64,000 nt of DNA. It comes from Tolypeutes matacus (taxonomy: Eukaryota > Chordata > Mammalia > Cingulata > Chlamyphoridae). Below are positions 57,640 through 64,000 of this stretch, one piece after another (position 1 is the stretch's first letter; the number at the start of each line of letters is the position of its first letter). Below the pieces are notes generated by a model, which did not search any database, was not told the DNA's origin, and was given only the letters and a program-made list of their open reading frames with translations. The translations under genes and the position numbers were made by a program. The stretch spans positions 4,579,273 to 4,643,272 of the forward strand of contig JAKSZT010054565.1 in assembly GCA_026826555.1 (NCBI GenBank), read 5' to 3'.

Positions 57640-59345
57640 TTAAATCAGTCTTTACCCAGGCATTTTATTAATTTTTTTAAAAGAAGTTTTAGATTACATA
57701 AATGTTACATCAAAAATATAGGGAATTCCAATATAACTCCCCTCTCCCCCTCCCACACTTTCCTCTATTAACAACATCTTTCATTAGTGTGGTACATTTG
57801 TTACAATTGATGAACACAAATTGAAGCACTGCTACTAACAATGAACTATAGTTTATATTATAGTTTACACTTTGCTCTGGACAAATTTATAGGTTTTGAC
57901 AAAATGTATTATGGCCTGTATCCATCATTGCAATGCCATGCAGGACATTTCCAATGTCCCAAAAATGTCCCCGTGTTACACCTATTCTTCCCTCTCCCTC
58001 CCCTCAGAACATCTGGTGGCCACTGCCTTTATATCAATGATACAAGTTCTTCCATTGCTAGAATAAAATAAGTCTACTTTAGTCCATAGTTGCATTGACC
58101 CCTGATGTTTGTTCATTCCTCAGTCTTGAGGATTTGGGGATGGTGATGCCCACTCTCTTTCTGATTAAGAGGGGGCTTAGATCCCATGGGGCAGATGGAA
58201 GGAAATGTCTTGCTTGCAGTTGTAGATACTCTCTGTTTTTTGGCATGGGTGTTGTCCATCATCATTCTTTTGTTAGTTGTTCCAGGTGAATCCAATGAGC
58301 TGGAGAATAGGTATTACAACTCTGCTGAGATTCAGGGTTCAACTAGAATATGAAAAGACTGAAGACTTAAGTCTCTGGAACATATACTTAGCAAGTGTAG
58401 TGCTAATTATAGGTTCAAAAAAGGGGTAGAAGAACCATGTGTAGGGAAACAATAAATGAGTCTACTCTGTAACATTGGGGAGTATAAATTCCAAAGTAAG
58501 GCCCACTGACAGGATGCCAAATTCCTGAGATTATCTGCCCTGCTTATAGTGTCTAGATGTCTCTAGAGGCCTCCGGAGCCCCACTGTGTGAGGCACTGTT
58601 TACTGTGGTAGTCAATAAATCCTGCTGGGACATGCATAAGCGTAACCTCTGGAATGACCTCCCGACTCACTTTGAAATCTCTTAGCCATAAAAACTCATT
58701 TGTATTCAATATTTCCCCCTTTTGGTCAAAGTCTTTTTCCAGATGCATCACTAGTCAGCACTTGATAATAATTCCTCAGTGCCAGGGAGGCTCATCCCCG
58801 GAAGTCTTGTCCCATGCCAGGGGGAAGACAGTGTGTTTGAATGTTGAGTTTGGCTTAGAGAGGCCACATTTTGGGCAACAGGAAGTAACTCTTAGGCAAT
58901 ATATAATACTAGGCTAAATTTCAATTTCACAAGAAAAGTTTCATAAGTACAACCATCAATAGCAAGTCCTGGCCTAATGGTCTATTCTTCTCTAGGCACT
59001 GCCCATGTATTCGGGGGATTCTTGCTGCTCTATTAGAGAATGTAGCAGGACTTCCCAGGATGGGAACTCAATATTCTTTATTGTGTGTGTCTCCACCCAC
59101 TGAGACAATGCCCTAAGAACACTTGAACTTATTCATATGCTTTAGAGGCATGCCCTAGATGCACCCCTCCCCACACATCCCCACATCACTAACATCCCAC
59201 ACCAGTGATCCTTCCCTGCCACAATTGTGACCCTCCTGCGATCAAAAACCTCCCCAAAATCAAAGCCATAAAAATAATAATAAAATAATAAACAAATACA
59301 AAAATACAAAACAATTAAAATAAAAATGTTTTCATTGTCTTTCAT
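57640..59345 (-). mobile_element. Xenarthran-type L1 tail, copy A
   Basis: Starts at a T-rich tract (complement of the poly(A) tail) followed by 'agaagttttagattacataaatg', 'aatatagggaattccaatataac', 'tagtgtggtacatttgttac', 'ttttgacaaaatgtattatgg' and 'ctactttagtccatagttgc'. It continues for over 1.2 kb with 'gtgatgcccactctctttctgatta', 'gattcttgctgctctattagag' and 'tcccaggatgggaactc'. It ends in an A-rich low-complexity stretch at about 59255-59328. Copy B shares both ends but lacks about 0.8-0.9 kb in the middle. No coding frame remains. Confidence 0.75.
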
Positions 59346-59402
59346 CACCACAAGATCTAATTATCTTTTATGAACAGTGACAATTTCTTCCATGTATGTT
59401 CT

Positions 59403-60218
59403 CCCAGTGTCTTATTTTATTTTTTATTTTTTTGCTTTATCTTCAAAGAAGCTTTAAGTTACAGAAAAATCACATAGAAAATATAGGGGATTCCCATATA
59501 CCCAACCCCCTCCCCTTTTCCCACTTTCCCCTATTAATAACATTTTACATGTATGTGGTACATTTGTTACAATAGATGTACAAATATTGAAGCATTGCTA
59601 CTAACCATGGTCAATGGTTTACATTATGGTTTACATTTTGCACCACACACTTTTACAGGTTTTGACAAAATTTAAAATGGCTTGTTTCCATCATTGCAAG
59701 ATCATGCAGAACAATTCCAATACCCTAAAAATGCCCTATGTTCCATCTATTCTACTCTTCCCTCCCCCTCCCCTTGGAATCTATGGTAACCACCAAGTTT
59801 CAATTTTTACTGAATAAGGTTCATAGTTAACATGCAATAGTATTGAGGGCTTGACATATTATATGTTTTCCTTTATTAAGCACTACCTATGCTCTCAAGA
59901 GATTCTTGCTCCTCTAATTGAGAACATAGCGGGACTCCCCAGGATGGGAGTTTAATATTTTCTTGTTTATTGTGTGGGTCTCTACCCACTGTGATACATA
60001 CTTTCATATTCTATAGAAGCATACCCCAGTTGCAACATATCCCGCATATCCCCACACCCCCAATGCCCTGCACCAGTAACCCTCCCCTGCCATATTTGCC
60101 AAAAGAACATTCCCACCACTGTAGTTTTAACCAAAGACCTACAAATCCCCAGAATTTACCTATTCATTCCTCAAGCCCTACCCCCAGTACCACGCGTTGG
60201 ACCATCCCGGCATTTTTT
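59403..60218 (-). mobile_element. Xenarthran-type L1 tail, copy B with internal deletion
   Basis: A T-rich start (59405-59440), then 'aagctttaagttacagaaaaatcac', 'gtggtacatttgttacaatag', 'ttttgacaaaatttaaaatgg' and 'cttccctccccctcccc' parallel copy A. At about 59840-59880 it jumps to the part matching 58980-59230 of copy A ('gagattcttgctcctcta', 'ctccccaggatgggagt', 'gtgtgggtctctacccactg'). Its right end meets the hAT fossil at about 60218. Confidence 0.75.
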
Positions 60219-61050
<832 letters not shown>

Positions 61051-61488
61051 GTTTATACCAATAGGGGTTTCTTCCTGGAGCTGAAATAAATTCACCCTGT
61101 TTAGCAGGATATGGGGGGGACTGGGTACCTGAATAAATGTGATCTCGTCCAGCTAGGAAGAAGTAGGAAACAGTTGTTGGGTAGGCAACCAATATTGTTT
61201 GCCACAATCCCAGTGGATACAACTCTATTCATCAAATAAATAGCAAGGAAAGTGTTTCGCTTCTAAGCCCTTTTCCTCAAGCTATGTCAAAGCCATAACT
61301 GGCAGCACTCTCCCCTTCAAGCACTTCTAGGAGGACTGGAGGCTAGTGAGAGTATGGTGCTAATGAGATCAAAGTCCTGGATTTAGCCAGTCACAAGGCT
61401 AATGGGCAAGATGCTGTGGGTAGAGATGAGAATGTTAAGACACGCTCCCAGCACAAAGGGATCTAAAAACATCTGGGGGAAAATGAGA
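61051..61488. other. Unannotated unique sequence
   Basis: No gene or repeat recognised. Confidence 0.35.
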
Positions 61489-61489
61489 A

Positions 61490-61612
61490 ACATCCATTCA
61501 TTCATTAATTCATTCATTCACTCGTTCAAGAAATGTTTTCTGAACTCTGTTGTACCGATTCCTGGAGACACATATGTGAAGGAAATATGCTCCAGTCATC
61601 ATGAAACCCATG
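61490..61612 (-). repeat. L2 tail, reverse orientation
   Basis: 'cattcattcattaattcattcattcactcgttcaagaaatg' followed by 'gattcctggagacacatatgtg' and 'ctccagtcatcatgaaacc' is a reverse L2 tail with its TGAATGA repeats. Confidence 0.65.
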
Positions 61613-62615
61613 TTAAGGAAACTCATATTTTTGGCTTGTTTTGTGTTTAATGTCTAACTATATCTGTGCAACAAATTTGAAGAAAAAGCAGAAATTCATC
61701 ATCGCGGTGTTACTGTGGTACCTCATCTGGGAGACAGTGGAAAACTTCCCATAAGATGTAGCTAATGAACTGAGATTACCGGAGTGAGCAAGAAAGAGCC
61801 AGGTGGAGTGAGGGTAAGGAGGGAGGAGTTAGGAGAAGAGGGAGTGGCGATTGCCAATTCTCAGGGACAGGGAGGAGCTAAACATATTTGAGGAACAAAG
61901 AGGAGGACGGTGCTGCTGGAAGACAGAGGAAGGGAAGAGAGGCTTTGCTAAGATTGCACTCGCTTTTCTGCTCAACCAAGATTACAGGGAGTTGAATCTT
62001 TTAGTGAGGAAATATTGCAAGTAGGCAATAGTTTGGTGACATTTGAGAGAGTTCTCTATAATGACCCAGGATGGTGTGATGATCATGACCAATGCTAAAA
62101 ATCAATTATAAAAGATACATGGTCAGGTTGGGATGGCAGAAGTGTTAGGCAACTGGAATTACACGAAAGCTAAGCCATATTCCTATGATGAGACACCTGC
62201 AATTAACTCTGAGCAAGTAGAAACTCTTCTCTACAAAAAATCCATGTAAAGGTCTCACCAAAGTGCCAACTTCCCATCAGGGATGACTACTGGGGCTAAT
62301 TACTGATACTGACCTCAGAACATAGCAGCCTTTGTGGTCTACTCTGCTTAAAAAATGGTCGTTTTTAAAAATCACAAAACAAAGTGGTTGGGAGGATCAA
62401 TGGGTACAGTGAGACTTGCTTTACTATAGGTAAATAGTCATTTTAAACCACGTTTTGGACTGATAAACAGACTTATTAAAACCATTACAGTATAATAAGA
62501 TATGAAGACTAAAATCCACTGCTCACAGCAGGGGACTCTGAGAAGACCATGCCTGCTCGTTGCAAAAAAACCTTGTAATTTGCTTGTGTTACAGCTCCAG
62601 TGAGTCTTAGCTCAA
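61613..62615. other. Unannotated unique sequence, purine-rich part
   Basis: A purine-rich stretch at 61796-61950 (GGGTAAGGAGGGAGGAG, GAAGAGGGAG). No gene recognised. Confidence 0.4.
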
Positions 62616-62618
62616 AAA

Positions 62619-62900
62619 TGAAACTCGTAGTAGAATAAATGTACTGCCTATAAATTTCAACACATCTGCATTATTAGTAAAACTTTTTAAAATTCATAAC
62701 TGGTTAAGTCATAAACTCCTTTGATGAATAAGACTGCCCATACCAAATGGTGAAATACCATGAGACCTGGTAAAAGAATAAACCTATTGAATAAATCTGC
62801 TATGCAAAAATTTATCTAATGTTATATATAATGAATCCCTTCTTAAACAAAAACCTGATAAAACAATAAACCTGCTCAAAGATTAAATTTGCTGCACTCC
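62619..62900. repeat. Degenerate repeat with AATAAACCT-type units
   Basis: Two similar segments, ACCTGGTAAAAGAATAAACCT (62765-62785) and ACCTGATAAAACAATAAACCT (62853-62873), match at 19 of 21 bases and both run on into A/T-rich sequence with a TGCT end. Weaker look-alikes begin near 62624 and 62700. Spacing is about 70-90 bases. It may be an old minisatellite, or chance in A-rich sequence. Confidence 0.5.
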
Positions 62901-63460
62901 AGGTCCATATTTCTTACCTGTTTTTGGAGCTGCCAGACAAGTCAACCTGTTTAACCTCTGCAGTCCTTTTATACACCAATTTTTGCTGTTCAGTTTCAAT
63001 CATTTCTATATTTGCAAAATGTAAGGAATTTTCTAGACGTAGTGCAGAATGCTATTGTATTACTGCTACTGGCATTATTAACAGAGACAAAGTTTATCTT
63101 CTCCCCAATTCCAACCTTTCCTTCCCCACCACATGCTGTTTTAATGTTATAGATCTTTTCTACATGTATTGGTAAGTCTTGTTTCTTGCATTCAGAAGAG
63201 GGTGTTAATCACCCTCCTCCCTCCCCACCCCACCCCCCAAAGAAAAATACAATAGGGGAAAATGAAAGCAGTAGAGAGGAAATGAGGAAAAGCTTTGAGG
63301 TATGACTTGGGAAGAAGGCCCCCTAATGGAAATAATCATGTCAATTCAGAGGCTTTCCATTCACTTTTCCCAATTATTTGAGGGTGGGAAAGACTCAGAT
63401 GGTAAACCAGATGTATTAGTTTGCCAAATGGGTGCCAATGCAAAGTACCAGAAATCTGTT
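62901..63460. other. Unannotated sequence
   Basis: A C-rich tract lies at 63213-63238. No gene recognised. Confidence 0.35.
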
Positions 63461-63462
63461 GG

Positions 63463-64000
63463 CTTTTTTTTTTTTTTTGTCTCCGAATTTTCCTCTTTTT
63501 TTTTTTTTATTTTTTATTTATTTATTTTTTATATATATATATACATATATTTTAAGAGGTGCTTAGATTACCTAAAATATTACACGGAACCCACTGGGAT
63601 TCCCATGTTGCCCACCTCCCACACCTCCCACCACATCCAACACAAACATCTCCCATAGTGTGGCCCACCAACCTCAATGAACTTACACATCCTGGAGCCT
63701 TGCCACCAACCATAGACCACAGTTCACACTGTAGACCACACTCTCTCCCACTCAGTTCTGAGTGGTGTGTGCTGATTTAAAATGGCCTACATCCATTGCC
63801 ACAACAGTACTCAGGACAACCTCCAACTCCCAAAGAAGCCCCTGTATTTCAACTGCTCATCCCCTCCCTACCCAAAAACTGTCAAGTGGCCACTGGCTCC
63901 ACCTCATTGTTATAATTTCTTGCATTGCAAGAATCACCATATGTGAGCAAGAGAATACCATCAAGTCCACTCTAGTCCATAGTTCTTCCCCCAATCCAGA
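63463..64000 (-). mobile_element. Xenarthran-type L1 tail, copy C, cut by window edge
   Basis: Two T tracts (63463-63478 and 63498-63511) and an (AT)n stretch (63531-63551) precede 'ttaagaggtgcttagattac', 'cggaacccactgggattccc', 'catagtgtggcccacc', 'gtggccactggctcc' and 'actctagtccatagttc', parallel to copies A and B. The first T tract, 20 bases ahead of the second, may be an older tail or a broken one. The element continues past the window. Confidence 0.75.

Overview
This window is nuclear DNA from a placental mammal. It is almost entirely non-coding. The repeat content points to Xenarthra, most likely an armadillo (Dasypus type). Three things suggest this: a tRNA-derived SINE of the dasypoid (DAS) kind near 14.65-14.76 kb with an intact Pol III B box and target-site duplication; several copies of an L1 3' tail that I associate with xenarthran genomes (54.9, 57.6, 59.4 and 63.5 kb); and otherwise the ancient fossils shared by all placentals (L1M, L2, MIR, hAT). 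The species call rests on remembered repeat families, not on a database search.

I find no host protein-coding exon, structural RNA gene or CpG island that I can defend. The long open frames are either L1 remnants or chance frames without a recognisable domain.

Layout. 1-4.75 kb: a decayed L1 on the minus strand, from its 5' end (about 4745) through ORF1 and the ORF2 endonuclease and reverse transcriptase to beyond the left edge. It abuts an older L1 3' end at 4.75-5.06 kb. 5-23.8 kb: mostly unique sequence with MIR and L2 fragments, three LTR-like copies, one DAS-type SINE and several AT-rich, complex blocks that resemble conserved non-coding elements. 23.8-26.1 kb: an old L1 3' region. 26-43 kb: mostly unique, with L2 and MIR pieces, a recent 35-bp tandem duplication, a block with a perfect DR1 nuclear-receptor element (34.77 kb) and a perfect 10-bp inverted repeat resembling an RFX X-box (42.84 kb). 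43-51 kb: old L1 with an unidentified insert. 51-57.6 kb: mostly unique plus L1 tails in both orientations. 57.6-60.2 kb: two tandemly placed copies of one L1 tail family, then a hAT transposase fossil (60.22-61.05 kb). 63.46 kb to the end: a third copy of the same L1 tail.

The overall picture is an intron or intergenic desert rich in possible cis-regulatory sequence. I did not find a new multi-gene system. The best leads are the DR1 block, the palindromic elements and the hAT fossil. All statements about conservation are inferences from sequence texture and need a cross-species alignment.
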